DNA of 64,000 nt from Halioglobus sp. (GTDB taxonomy: Bacteria; Pseudomonadota; Gammaproteobacteria; Pseudomonadales; Halieaceae). How positions within the stretch are numbered: position 1 is the first letter of the stretch; each line of letters opens with the position of its first letter. The notes beneath the pieces are model-generated. The model made no database searches. It saw nothing but the letters and a program-made list of their open reading frames with translations, and had not been told where the DNA came from. Shown here piece by piece: positions 1 through 8,675 of this stretch. The translations under genes and the position numbers were made by a program. The stretch lies in NCBI GenBank assembly GCA_020443345.1, contig JAGRIH010000043.1, positions 45,034-109,033 of the forward strand, read 5' to 3'.

Positions 1-1911
1 GCAACCCTTGAAGCTCGTGGCTATGGCATCGCCGCACAACCCCCTGCGCCGACGACGGCCAGTTCCGCCATGCCCTGGGTTGATCCGCTGCCTCTGGCAT
101 TCGAACAAACGAAGAATCAATATCTTGCCAGGGCGGATTCTATTCTGGCCGGTCGGTTCCGCGTCTTTGCCCTTGATCCCGCTGTGCTCGGATTTCCCCC
201 TGACTGGAATACCGACCCAAAAACTGGCCGGAAGGCTCCCCTGACCTTTGGCAAAACCCTCGATTATCGCGACGGGGAGAGCGTTGGCGATATTAAATAC
301 CTGTGGGAGCCCAACCGCCATCTCGAGTTGGTGGTGCTGGCACAGGCGTGGCACTTGTCCGGGGACCGTGCGTATCTGCAGGGCGCGAAAACTCTGCTTG
401 ATTCGTGGTTTGAACAATGCCCTTATCCCCTTGGCATCAACTGGACCAGTTCGCTGGAAATTTCCATACGTCTGCTCAACTGGTCATTTGCCTGGTACCT
501 GCTGGGGGGGGAGGAGTCGTCGATGTTTGGTGATCCCGCGGGTGCGGCATTTCGGCGTCGCTGGCTGGATTCCATTTACCAGCACTGCTTTTTCGTCTCA
601 AAACACTTTTCGAGATATTCATCGGCCAACAACCACTTGTTCGGCGAGTATGTCGGCCTGTTCGCGGGCGCAGTCACCTGGCCGATGTGGCAGGAGTCGA
701 CAGCCTGGCGCGTCATGGCGAAGCAGGGCCTGGAAGCCGAGACCGGCGTACAGATCGGGAATGACGGGGTAAACAGAGAGCAGGCCATCTGGTACCAGCA
801 CGAGGTGGCTGACATGATGCTCTTTGCCGGCCTCATGGGCCGGGCCAATGGCATAGAGTTCAGTGCCGGGTTCTGGGCGAAGCTGAACGCGATGCTGGAT
901 TATATTGCGTCGGTGATGGACGTTTCCGGCAATGTGCCGATGATCGGCGACTCCGACGATGCAGTCATGATCGAGTTTGCCCCCGAGCGCGATGTTTACA
1001 GATCCCTTTTAGCCACGGGGGCCGTGCTGTTCAGCAGAGGTGATCTGAAAGCGAAAGCGTCGCGCTTCGACGACAAAAGCCGTTGGCTTCTGGGCGATGA
1101 GGCTGCAGCGCGATTCAAGGCCCTGGATGCAAATGCGGAAAGCGAGCTTCCCAAACGCCGTTTTCCCGAAGCAGGCTACTATGTGCTGGGCAAGAATCTG
1201 GATTCGGAGACCGAAATCCGACTGGTTGCCGACGCCGGGAGTCTCGGGTTTCTGTCTATCGCGGCGCACGGCCATGCAGATGCTTTAGCCTTCACCCTGA
1301 GCGTTGGTGGTAACGAAATTCTTATCGATCCTGGTACCTATGCATACCATGCAGGGGAATTTTGGAGAGACTACTTTCGGGGCACCTCCGCTCACAATAC
1401 CGTGCGTGTGGATGGCCGGGATCAGTCAGTGGCAGGGGGGAAATTTCTCTGGTTGAAACATGCGGAGGCGAAATGCTCGGAGTTTATCGTGTCAGATGAA
1501 CAGGACTACTGGGCCGGCGAACACGACGGCTATCACCGGTTGAGCGACCCGGTTACGCATCAGCGCTCCGTTTGCCTGAACAAACTAAAAAATGAAATCC
1601 ATGTCGATGACACACTGTTGTGCCAGCAGCAGCACTTGATCGAGATCCATTGGCACCTCAGTGAACACTGTACTGCACAGGTGGAGGGCTCGAATATCCA
1701 TATCCACAATGGAAGTATCCAGGTTGCCATGCGCATGCCGGATGCGGCCTGGACGCCCGAAATCGTGTGTGGCTCGGAAGACCTGCCCCTGGGTTGGGTA
1801 TCGCGAGCATTTGACCGCAAGAAACCCATTCCCAGCATCCGCTGGTCCGGGGAGATTTATGGCACTACCCGCTTGCAGACAATTATTGCCATCGACAAAG
1901 AAAAGTGCTGA
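1..1911 (+). CDS. Heparinase II/III-family polysaccharide lyase (5' end cut by the window)
   Basis: The frame is open from base 1 and the residues before the first Met (GYGIAAQPPAP) look like normal family sequence, so the start lies upstream of the window; the first Met inside is at 70. The N-terminal half matches the helical toroid of heparinase II/III-like lyases (GDIKYLWEPNRH, GINWTSSLEISIRLLNW). The C-terminal half has the beta-sandwich signature HGHADALAFTLSVGG, then LIDPGTYAYH and SAHNTVRVDG, where family members carry catalytic His and metal-binding residues. Such enzymes cleave uronic-acid polysaccharides by beta-elimination and often sit in exopolysaccharide gene clusters, where they trim or turn over the polymer. 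The downstream genes fit that setting. The true substrate cannot be read from sequence. Family is secure; role is inferred. Confidence 0.9.
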   Translation, partial: ATLEARGYGIAAQPPAPTTASSAMPWVDPLPLAFEQTKNQYLARADSILAGRFRVFALDPAVLGFPPDWNTDPKTGRKAPLTFGKTLDYRDGESVGDIKYLWEPNRHLELVVLAQAWHLSGDRAYLQGAKTLLDSWFEQCPYPLGINWTSSLEISIRLLNWSFAWYLLGGEESSMFGDPAGAAFRRRWLDSIYQHCFFVSKHFSRYSSANNHLFGEYVGLFAGAVTWPMWQESTAWRVMAKQGLEAETGVQIGNDGVNREQAIWYQHEVADMMLFAGLMGRANGIEFSAGFWAKLNAMLDYIASVMDVSGNVPMIGDSDDAVMIEFAPERDVYRSLLATGAVLFSRGDLKAKASRFDDKSRWLLGDEAAARFKALDANAESELPKRRFPEAGYYVLGKNLDSETEIRLVADAGSLGFLSIAAHGHADALAFTLSVGGNEILIDPGTYAYHAGEFWRDYFRGTSAHNTVRVDGRDQSVAGGKFLWLKHAEAKCSEFIVSDEQDYWAGEHDGYHRLSDPVTHQRSVCLNKLKNEIHVDDTLLCQQQHLIEIHWHLSEHCTAQVEGSNIHIHNGSIQVAMRMPDAAWTPEIVCGSEDLPLGWVSRAFDRKKPIPSIRWSGEIYGTTRLQTIIAIDKEKC

Positions 1912-2359
1912 AATTCCGCACGAAAGAAGTGTGTTGTTATGCCCGGTAATTTCCGTGATACGCGATGTATCCAAACGATACCCCTCCGGCCAAAAGGAAG
2001 CATGATTCTTAATATCCTGTTGTTTATCAGCCACTTACAACCAAAAAAAAGCATCCCATCAGGCCCAGGCAATACTGCAGCCGCACCAGCGAGCGCGCTG
2101 CGCTCGAGCCATTGTAGGGCGGGAAAATGCGCCTTTGCGACCACTCTGGCGTCCAAACACAGGGGGCATTTAACCGCCCGAAGTGGTATCCTTGGCCTGT
2201 GCATTTGCGCGCTATGGCCGATGAGAGATCGGGCTTTGGCTGTGGTAGCTTACATTGGCAGTAAACACCTCGACGGACAGAGTTCGACCGGAGGAATGCA
2301 CGTTTTCCAAGTTGTCATCGTAGTTTTGTCTAATCCTCTCGCGGCGCCCTTGGGCCAGG
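1912..2359. other. 448-bp stretch without a convincing gene
   Basis: It lies between the lyase and the chain-length gene. An open frame runs through it (1939-2376, forward) but its translation has no recognisable domain, and it ends inside the next gene. A 7-bp stem with a 3-base loop (cgagcgc/gcgctcg) lies at 2090-2106. The length suggests that the promoter of the following genes is here, but I could not pick a convincing -35/-10 pair. Confidence 0.5.
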
Positions 2360-4144
2360 ATGACGCCAGGAGTTAATTCGAATACCACCGAAATGAGCGA
2401 ACCCAAATCACCTCTGGAATACCTGAATATTGTCAAGCGGCGCAAATTGTCGCTTGTATTGTCGGCCGTTGTCGTCCTGCTGCTTTTCATACTGTTGGCT
2501 ATCGGCCTGCCATCCATCTATAAATCGAAGGCTCTCATCCTGATAGAGGAACAGGAAGTTCCACAGGAGTATGTAAATTCCACCATTGCGAGCTTCGCTG
2601 ATCAACAGGTTCAGGTAATAAGCCAGCGGGTACTCACTAGCACGAATATTGCGAATATCATCGAAAAGTTTGATCTGTATCAGCAAAACGGCTTTGATTC
2701 CGACATCGCAAGCACCCAGCTTGCCAAAGTGTTCCGCCGTGATATGAAGATGAAGTTGGTCAGCGCCGATGCCATCGACCCTCGCAGCGGCAAACCCACG
2801 GAAGTCACCATTGCATTTACCCTCTCATTCAAAGGCCCCGACCCCGCTACGACACAGCAGGTCGTCAATGAACTGGTCACGCTTTTCCTCAACGAAAACG
2901 TGCGCGAACGCACCCTTCAGGCAACCAGCACCTCAGAATTTTTAACGGCTGAAGCAGACCGGCTCAACGAAGAATTATTGGAGCTGGAGCAACGCCTGGC
3001 GGATTTCAAAATCCAGAATGAAGGCAGTTTACCCGACCAGTACAGTTTCAACCTGTCTACGCTCGAGCGCGCTACTCGTGAACTCTCTAACATAACGCTA
3101 CGCATTCAGGATCTGGAAAAGCGCAAGATTCAACTGGTTGCGGAAATGGCCCAGCAGAGCCCGACGGTTCCACTGGTGCTGCCGTCCGGCGATGTCGTGC
3201 TCAGCGACCTGGATCGGTTGAAATCGCTGCAGGCAGAGTACCGTCGAAAATCCGCCATTTATCGCAACAACCACCCGGACGTCACCCGCCTCGATCGGGA
3301 GATTAAAGCGCTGGAGGCGGAACTGGGTGCAGGGGCTGATGTGGGCTATCTTCGCCTGCAACTGCAGGAGCAAACAGCGCTACTGAAAGAACTGCGCGGG
3401 AAATACAATGACAACTACCACGAGGTGCTGAACACCAAGCGCATCATTGAACAACTCAGGAACAGTATCGCCGATGCAGATTCTAAAGCTGCCAGGGACC
3501 AAACAGCATCCGCGGCGGACAATCCCACCTATATTTTCCTGAAAACGCAGCTGGACACCACGGAATCAGAATTGCGCTCGCTGCTCGAGAGGAAACGGCA
3601 ACTGGATGAAAAGAGCGCGACCTATGAAAATCTGTTGAAACGCGGCCCCGGTGTTGAACGGGATTACCAGGCCTTGGTGCGGGACTATGATAACGCCAAC
3701 GCCAAGTACCAGGAGGTTCGCACCAAACAGCGAGACGCCACAGCGAGCAAAACTCTCGAGCAAATACAAATGGGGCAGCGGTTTATCTTACTCGAGCCTC
3801 CAGCACTGCCGCTCAAGCCGATAAGCCCGAATCGGCGGGCCATCGTCTTCCTGGGTGTGGTAATAGCGATTTGCGTCGGGCTGGGAGTCGCCCTGGTACG
3901 CGAGGGGATGGATGGAGCCATCTATGGTATTCGACAGCTCACCGAGATCATGGGAGAGCCCCCTCTTGTGGCAATTCCCTACATCGACAATGACGAAGAT
4001 CGCCGGCGCAGGCAACATGCCTTCGGCTATAGCGTGCTGGCCGCTACGGCTGCCGGGATCATGGTTTTAGTCTATTTGCACTACATGCTGCAGCCTCTGG
4101 ATGTCATTTTCTTTCTGGTACTTAACAAGTTGGGGCTGAGTTAA
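2360..4144 (+). CDS. Wzz/Wzc-type polysaccharide chain-length determinant (GNVR domain)
   Basis: 594 residues. An N-terminal Wzz region has one membrane helix near residues 30-52, followed by a long periplasmic part rich in coiled coil (about 180-450). A GNVR-type region ends in a Pro-rich motif (LLEPPALPLKPISPNR) just before a second membrane helix at about 490-510. Two further hydrophobic stretches lie near the C-terminus. There is no kinase domain in this chain; the kinase is the next gene, so this is the split form of a polysaccharide co-polymerase. It should sit in the inner membrane and set polymer length together with the kinase. The start at 2360 is the longest frame; an internal Met at 2393 is also possible because neither has a good ribosome site. 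The stop overlaps the next start by one base. Confidence 0.88.
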   Translation: MTPGVNSNTTEMSEPKSPLEYLNIVKRRKLSLVLSAVVVLLLFILLAIGLPSIYKSKALILIEEQEVPQEYVNSTIASFADQQVQVISQRVLTSTNIANIIEKFDLYQQNGFDSDIASTQLAKVFRRDMKMKLVSADAIDPRSGKPTEVTIAFTLSFKGPDPATTQQVVNELVTLFLNENVRERTLQATSTSEFLTAEADRLNEELLELEQRLADFKIQNEGSLPDQYSFNLSTLERATRELSNITLRIQDLEKRKIQLVAEMAQQSPTVPLVLPSGDVVLSDLDRLKSLQAEYRRKSAIYRNNHPDVTRLDREIKALEAELGAGADVGYLRLQLQEQTALLKELRGKYNDNYHEVLNTKRIIEQLRNSIADADSKAARDQTASAADNPTYIFLKTQLDTTESELRSLLERKRQLDEKSATYENLLKRGPGVERDYQALVRDYDNANAKYQEVRTKQRDATASKTLEQIQMGQRFILLEPPALPLKPISPNRRAIVFLGVVIAICVGLGVALVREGMDGAIYGIRQLTEIMGEPPLVAIPYIDNDEDRRRRQHAFGYSVLAATAAGIMVLVYLHYMLQPLDVIFFLVLNKLGLS

Positions 4145-5100
4145 TGGATTACCTGTACCGGGCGATAGAGAAGGCGCGCAGGAAACGAGATGGCAACATA
4201 GGGAAGATTCCAGCGCCCGGCACCAAGCCTCCGCTTCGTCCCCCGCCCGTCCAACCTGGGGCCGGTGTGCCCGATCTGTCACAACCCGAAGACGCCCTGC
4301 AAGCGTCGGGAACAACTTCTCATTCCGGCGGGGTGAACAAGGCGGCAGCGCCCCGCAAGTCGCCGTCCACGGTGCACAACCCGGTGACAGCCAAGCGCAA
4401 GGCCGCTCCGCCCGCCCCTGCCGTCGTGCATTACTCCAGGACCCGGAAAATCAATCCAGACAATGTGGATTTGATACAAAATCGAGTGATTGCGGGCGAG
4501 ATCGACGATCCTAGGGCTGAAGCCTACCGCCAATTGCGCAGCCAGGTATTAAGTACCCTGAAGCGCCATCGCTTGAATACTCTGGCCATCACCAGCGCAC
4601 ATCCAGATGCGGGAAAAACCCTGACAGCCGTCAACCTCGCTATTTCCATTTCACTTGAATTGAACCAGACGGTCTTGCTCGTCGATCTCGACCTGCGCGA
4701 GCCGAATGTCCACACCACGCTCAACCTGGAAATTGAAATGGGTATCGTGGATCATCTGCGGCACGGCGAGGCGCTGGAGAACATACTGGTCAATCCGGGG
4801 TATCCGCGACTGGTGGTCCTGCCGGGACTACCACAGGGACACCATTCGTCCGAGTTGCTGACTTCACCGGAAATGCAGTCGTTTCTGGATGATATTACCC
4901 TTCGCTACTCGAACCGCATCATCATTTTCGACCTGCCGCCCCTGTTGCGTAATGATGATGCGATGGCCTTCGCACCGAAGGTGGATGCGTGCCTGTTGGT
5001 GGTCGAGGAGGGTGTTACCACCGCAAGCGATATGCAACGCTGCATGCAACTGTTGAAGCACTCCAAGCTGCTTGGCACGATTCTCAATAAGGCGCGGTAG
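4144..5100 (+). CDS. CpsD/CapB-type BY-kinase (polysaccharide autokinase)
   Basis: 318 residues. The first 130 or so are Pro/Ala-rich and probably disordered. The rest is a MinD-like P-loop domain: Walker A HPDAGKTLTA, Walker A' LLVDLDLREPN, and Walker B IIIFDLPPL. These are the three ATP motifs of bacterial tyrosine kinases, which act with the membrane co-polymerase encoded just upstream (start overlaps its stop). The protein ends at ILNKAR, without the Tyr-rich tail that BY-kinases usually autophosphorylate, so it may work as a regulatory ATPase rather than a true kinase. Cytoplasmic, docked to the membrane partner. The family call is firm; catalytic activity is uncertain. Confidence 0.85.
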   Translation: MDYLYRAIEKARRKRDGNIGKIPAPGTKPPLRPPPVQPGAGVPDLSQPEDALQASGTTSHSGGVNKAAAPRKSPSTVHNPVTAKRKAAPPAPAVVHYSRTRKINPDNVDLIQNRVIAGEIDDPRAEAYRQLRSQVLSTLKRHRLNTLAITSAHPDAGKTLTAVNLAISISLELNQTVLLVDLDLREPNVHTTLNLEIEMGIVDHLRHGEALENILVNPGYPRLVVLPGLPQGHHSSELLTSPEMQSFLDDITLRYSNRIIIFDLPPLLRNDDAMAFAPKVDACLLVVEEGVTTASDMQRCMQLLKHSKLLGTILNKAR

Positions 5101-5114
5101 GCGTAACGACCACG

Positions 5115-6017
5115 ATGTATACCAAGCACTTTGGGTTGAGCGAAAAGCCCTTCAGCCTTATTCCCGATGCAGATTCGATTTATTTTTCGCCCGGCCATCA
5201 GGCGGCATTTAACATGCTCGAGTTCGGACTGCTGGAATCCGGGGGCATCACTGTAATCACGGGAGAAGTTGGAGCGGGTAAAACCACTTTGATTCGACAC
5301 TTATTGAGCCGAATTGATTATCATGAATTGAATGTCGCTTTGATCAATACCGCACACAGTGCCTATGGGAGCCTGTTGCGTTGGATCACTAATGGCTATC
5401 GTATCGATGCCGGGCAGCGCGACGAAGGCGAGCTATTGTGTTTGCTGCAAGATTACCTGATCGAACAATATGGGCAGGGCAAACGGTCCGTCGTCATAGT
5501 GGATGAAGCGCAAAACATCGATAAATTTCAGATGGAATCCCTCCGATTACTGACCAATATAAATGCCGACAGGGCACAACTGCTGCAGATAATACTGATT
5601 GGTCAGCCGGAGTTGCTTAAAACCTTCAATGACCCGAGCATGTCCCAGCTTGCGCAAAGAGTGTCGGCCGACTACCACCTGGACCCGCTGTCTCTGCAGG
5701 ATACCATGAACTATGTTCACCACCGTGTCGAGGCAGTCGGGGGAACGCGGAAGCTATTCGAAGACCGGGCTTTAATGGCGGTATACTACTTTACCGGTGG
5801 CATCCCCCGACTGATCAACACGCTTTGTGACACCGGATTGCTGTTTGCCTATAGCCTGGACCATACGAGCGTCACGCTCGAGGTGATTATGGCGGCAGTA
5901 CATGCCAAGCGTATAGGCGGCATACACCGCGCCGGCATCACAACGGATCCCGCCCGCGAAAATGTCCGGCAGCATTTAAAGAAAATGACGGGGCAGGATA
6001 TGCAGGATTTACTATAG
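5115..6017 (+). CDS. ExeA-type AAA ATPase of an exopolysaccharide locus
   Basis: 300 residues. Opens with MYTKHFGLSEKPFSLIPD, typical of the ExeA/GspA ATPase family. Walker A is GEVGAGKTT (about residue 55) and Walker B is SVVIVDEAQN (about 125); a sensor region TGGIPRLINTLCD follows near 235. Relatives that lack the ExeA peptidoglycan-binding tail are common in exopolysaccharide clusters, including those tied to the XrtA/PEP-CTERM sorting system, next to a chain-length protein and a BY-kinase exactly as here. It lies 14 bases after the kinase. Its molecular job in such loci is not known. No exosortase gene is visible in this window. Confidence 0.85.
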   Translation: MYTKHFGLSEKPFSLIPDADSIYFSPGHQAAFNMLEFGLLESGGITVITGEVGAGKTTLIRHLLSRIDYHELNVALINTAHSAYGSLLRWITNGYRIDAGQRDEGELLCLLQDYLIEQYGQGKRSVVIVDEAQNIDKFQMESLRLLTNINADRAQLLQIILIGQPELLKTFNDPSMSQLAQRVSADYHLDPLSLQDTMNYVHHRVEAVGGTRKLFEDRALMAVYYFTGGIPRLINTLCDTGLLFAYSLDHTSVTLEVIMAAVHAKRIGGIHRAGITTDPARENVRQHLKKMTGQDMQDLL

Positions 6018-6044
6018 GACAGCGGAAGTTCCGGGGAACAATCT

Positions 6045-7160
6045 ATGATCAGGGTGTTACTTTTCCGACCCAATGCTGCGGTGGCCGGAGGTGTGGTCAA
6101 TTATTATTCCATTGTCCTGAACAAACTCAGTGACGATGTTAGAATCGAAGAATTTCTTGTTGGGCGGCGGGCAGGACTTCTGGGATCAGCCGGACTCTAT
6201 CCCATACAATTTATTCTCGACTGTCTGAGTCTTGTGTTTCTCCTGTGCACCAGGAAGCATGATATTTATCATTTTAACCCATCGCTGAATCGCCCATCGT
6301 ATGTTCGCGATTGGGTTTTTGTCTTTATACTTCGCGTCTTTCGCAAGGAGAGAATCATAGTTTTTTTCCGCGGCTGGGAACAGGCATACTTTGAAAACCT
6401 GGTCTCTAACAGATGGAAGCGCAAACTGTTTTTGTGGTTTTTGAGTAGAGCTTCCAGGATTATTGTCCTGGCCTCCATATTTCAGGAAGACCTTAAAAAA
6501 CTGGGCGTGGCACCTGAGAAAATAGAAATCACCAGCACGACGTTTGACGGATCCATGCTCGCAGCGGTGGACGTCAAAAAGAACAATGATGTGGTGACAT
6601 TTTTATTCATGTCACGACTCATAGAGAACAAAGGTATTTTTGAGCTTGTCGAGGCAGCCAGGATTCTTAAAGCCGAGGGGCAAGACTTCCGGTTGAAAAT
6701 CGCAGGGTCCGGACCATGTGAGGGAGCAATCAGAGATAGAGTGCACGACAGTGAGATGGCGGATAAGGTGCATTTGACTGGCTATCTTCGGAACAAGGAA
6801 AAAGCACAGGCAATTGTCTCCTCTGATATTTTTATTTTACCCACTTCCCATGGAGAGGGTTGTCCAAACTGTATTCTGGAAGCCATGGGTGCCGGCTTGC
6901 CTGTTATCTCCACCAGGGTCGGAGGCATTCCGGATATTGTAAAAGAGCCTCAGAACGGCATTCTTCTCGCAGATGTGGCGCCGGAAAAAATTGCACGGGC
7001 CATGCGCGAATATATGGACGACACCAAGCTGCGTACTGCTGTGTCAGAGCATAATCGCGAGCAGTCGTGGCGGCTTTATGAATCGAACAAAGTGGCAATG
7101 TACCTGGAATCAGTCTACACCGAAGTTGCAGCACAACGATCAATAGAAAAACGTCCCTGA
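6045..7160 (+). CDS. GT4-family glycosyltransferase
   Basis: 371 residues, GT-B fold. The C-terminal nucleotide-sugar half shows FLFMSRLIENKGIFELVEAA, then the retaining GT4 signature EGCPNCILEAMGAGLPVIST with its EX7E acidic pair, then GGIPDIV. The N-terminal acceptor half has an N-terminal Met-Ile-Arg-Val-Leu-Leu-Phe strand and a hydrophobic stretch at about 55-75 likely to touch the membrane. It should transfer one sugar from a nucleotide donor to a lipid-linked intermediate in the cytoplasm. Base use is clearly AT-richer than the rest of the window (the line 6301-6360 counts 25 G/C of 60), which hints at a separate origin. Donor and acceptor are unknown. Confidence 0.88.
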   Translation: MIRVLLFRPNAAVAGGVVNYYSIVLNKLSDDVRIEEFLVGRRAGLLGSAGLYPIQFILDCLSLVFLLCTRKHDIYHFNPSLNRPSYVRDWVFVFILRVFRKERIIVFFRGWEQAYFENLVSNRWKRKLFLWFLSRASRIIVLASIFQEDLKKLGVAPEKIEITSTTFDGSMLAAVDVKKNNDVVTFLFMSRLIENKGIFELVEAARILKAEGQDFRLKIAGSGPCEGAIRDRVHDSEMADKVHLTGYLRNKEKAQAIVSSDIFILPTSHGEGCPNCILEAMGAGLPVISTRVGGIPDIVKEPQNGILLADVAPEKIARAMREYMDDTKLRTAVSEHNREQSWRLYESNKVAMYLESVYTEVAAQRSIEKRP

Positions 7161-7198
7161 ACTTTTTGAGCAATTTCTGACGGAACAAGAATAATCCG

Positions 7199-8662
7199 AT
7201 GTCTCCCCGTGGAAGTAAAGGTTTACTCGCCAGCATACTTATATTGGCTACGGGGAGCTCACTTGGCCAGTTTATTACCCTGGCAATCCTGCCCATCATC
7301 ACCCGGCTGTACAGCCCCGAAGCGTTTGGCGTGCTCTCCATATTTGTAGCGCTTTCTACACTGCTCATTAATATGTCGAGCCTGCAGTTTTCAGAAGTGA
7401 TAGTGATATGTGATTCCGAGCAGGATGCCGAGCGGGCTGCAGTCATCAGCTCCCTGCTGGTAGTTGCCATTTCGGTTCTCACCGGGGTTTTGTTCTGGAT
7501 CTATGCCGGTAGCGCAGCCGCCTTACTGGGTATAGAGGAATATGGTTTTCTACTGAAGTTTCTGGCACTGGCGGTGCTGTTTGGCGGGCTGGAGCTGGTC
7601 TGCCGCAGATGGCTGCTTAGAGAACACAGAAACCGGCGTATTGCCAGCTCTGAAGTGGCAATGGCGATTGCGGATCGCGCTACAACCGTGGCTCTGGGTT
7701 TGCTGACTGCCGGGTCGCCCGTGGGATTGGTTTTCGGCCGCGTCATCGGCATTTTCTGCGCTTTCTTCGTTGCCCTGCAGCCGAAAAACAACCGGCTTCT
7801 CAGGTTTCGATTTTCCTCTGGGCAGTGGAGAAAAATATGTGAGCTTGCACAGAGATACAGGAGATTTCCGTACTACTCATGGGCCAAGTTGCTGGAGATT
7901 TCTGCCAACCAGTTGCCTGTTTTGTTGCTTGGTGCGTTTTTCGGGCCATCGGTCGCAGGCGGATTTTCACTCTCCAAGCGCGTGCTGGCGGAACCCGCCG
8001 TATTATTGGGCAGCGCCGTTTCGCAGAGCTATTTTCAATACGCTGCCAAACAAAAAGACGACAACGCCGTTGCGAAGGCAACTTCTCAGCTGACCATCAG
8101 TCTGGTTAAATTAATTGCCTTCCCGATATTCATCGGTCTGACCTGTGCACCTGAGCTGATTCCTGTCGTTTTTGGAAACACGTGGGAGGCAACGGGTTGG
8201 TACACCTTTATCCTGGCGCCGATGTTCATGGTGCTCTTTGTCATGCGACCCTTGAACCCGATATTCAGTCTCAAAGAGAGACAGAGGGAAAAAGGAATTT
8301 TCGCCGCGCAGAATATTCTCGTCATCGTAGTTACGCTTTCCTCGACGGCCTATTTTGGTAACGACTACATTGCGCTTGCCGTCTTGTCTCTGGCCTCCAC
8401 GACCTATCTTGTCTACCGCGGGATCTGGCTGATGCGACTGGTAAATGTTGATATACCAGCTCTCGGTGCAGCGCTTTCTTTTAGCTTTGTGGTCACTGTT
8501 GCCGCAGTCTTGTGCTCAATCATCCTGCGCACACAGTTGCTTTACTCTGGATTTGCGCTGGTTGCGAGCAGTTGCGGGTTCACCCTGGTTTACCTGCTTC
8601 TGGTCGTTTTGCGTGACGAGCAGATTCTCAAAATAGTCAGAAGGCTCAGAAAAAAGGACTGA
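7199..8662 (+). CDS. Wzx-type polysaccharide flippase (MOP superfamily)
   Basis: 487 residues, almost wholly hydrophobic with about 12-14 predicted membrane helices. It begins ILATGSSLGQFITLAILPII and continues TRLYSPEAFGVLSIF, the usual first-helix pattern of oligosaccharide flippases of the Wzx/RfbX group. Such proteins move undecaprenyl-linked repeat units across the inner membrane. It follows the GT4 gene by 38 bases and ends the forward run; the next gene faces it, with 13 bases between the stops. No Wzy polymerase is seen in the window, so it may lie upstream. Confidence 0.88.
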   Translation: MSPRGSKGLLASILILATGSSLGQFITLAILPIITRLYSPEAFGVLSIFVALSTLLINMSSLQFSEVIVICDSEQDAERAAVISSLLVVAISVLTGVLFWIYAGSAAALLGIEEYGFLLKFLALAVLFGGLELVCRRWLLREHRNRRIASSEVAMAIADRATTVALGLLTAGSPVGLVFGRVIGIFCAFFVALQPKNNRLLRFRFSSGQWRKICELAQRYRRFPYYSWAKLLEISANQLPVLLLGAFFGPSVAGGFSLSKRVLAEPAVLLGSAVSQSYFQYAAKQKDDNAVAKATSQLTISLVKLIAFPIFIGLTCAPELIPVVFGNTWEATGWYTFILAPMFMVLFVMRPLNPIFSLKERQREKGIFAAQNILVIVVTLSSTAYFGNDYIALAVLSLASTTYLVYRGIWLMRLVNVDIPALGAALSFSFVVTVAAVLCSIILRTQLLYSGFALVASSCGFTLVYLLLVVLRDEQILKIVRRLRKKD

Positions 8663-8675
8663 GACAAAGCGGAAA

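Noticed and set aside
2240..2262. tggtagct match to part of the JUMPStart/ops element before the polysaccharide genes
   Set aside because: Only eight bases agree and the second half (ggcggtagcg) is absent; chance is likely.
1939..2376. Forward frame of 145 codons between the lyase and the chain-length gene
   Set aside because: No domain, odd composition, and no ribosome site; it runs into the start of the next gene.
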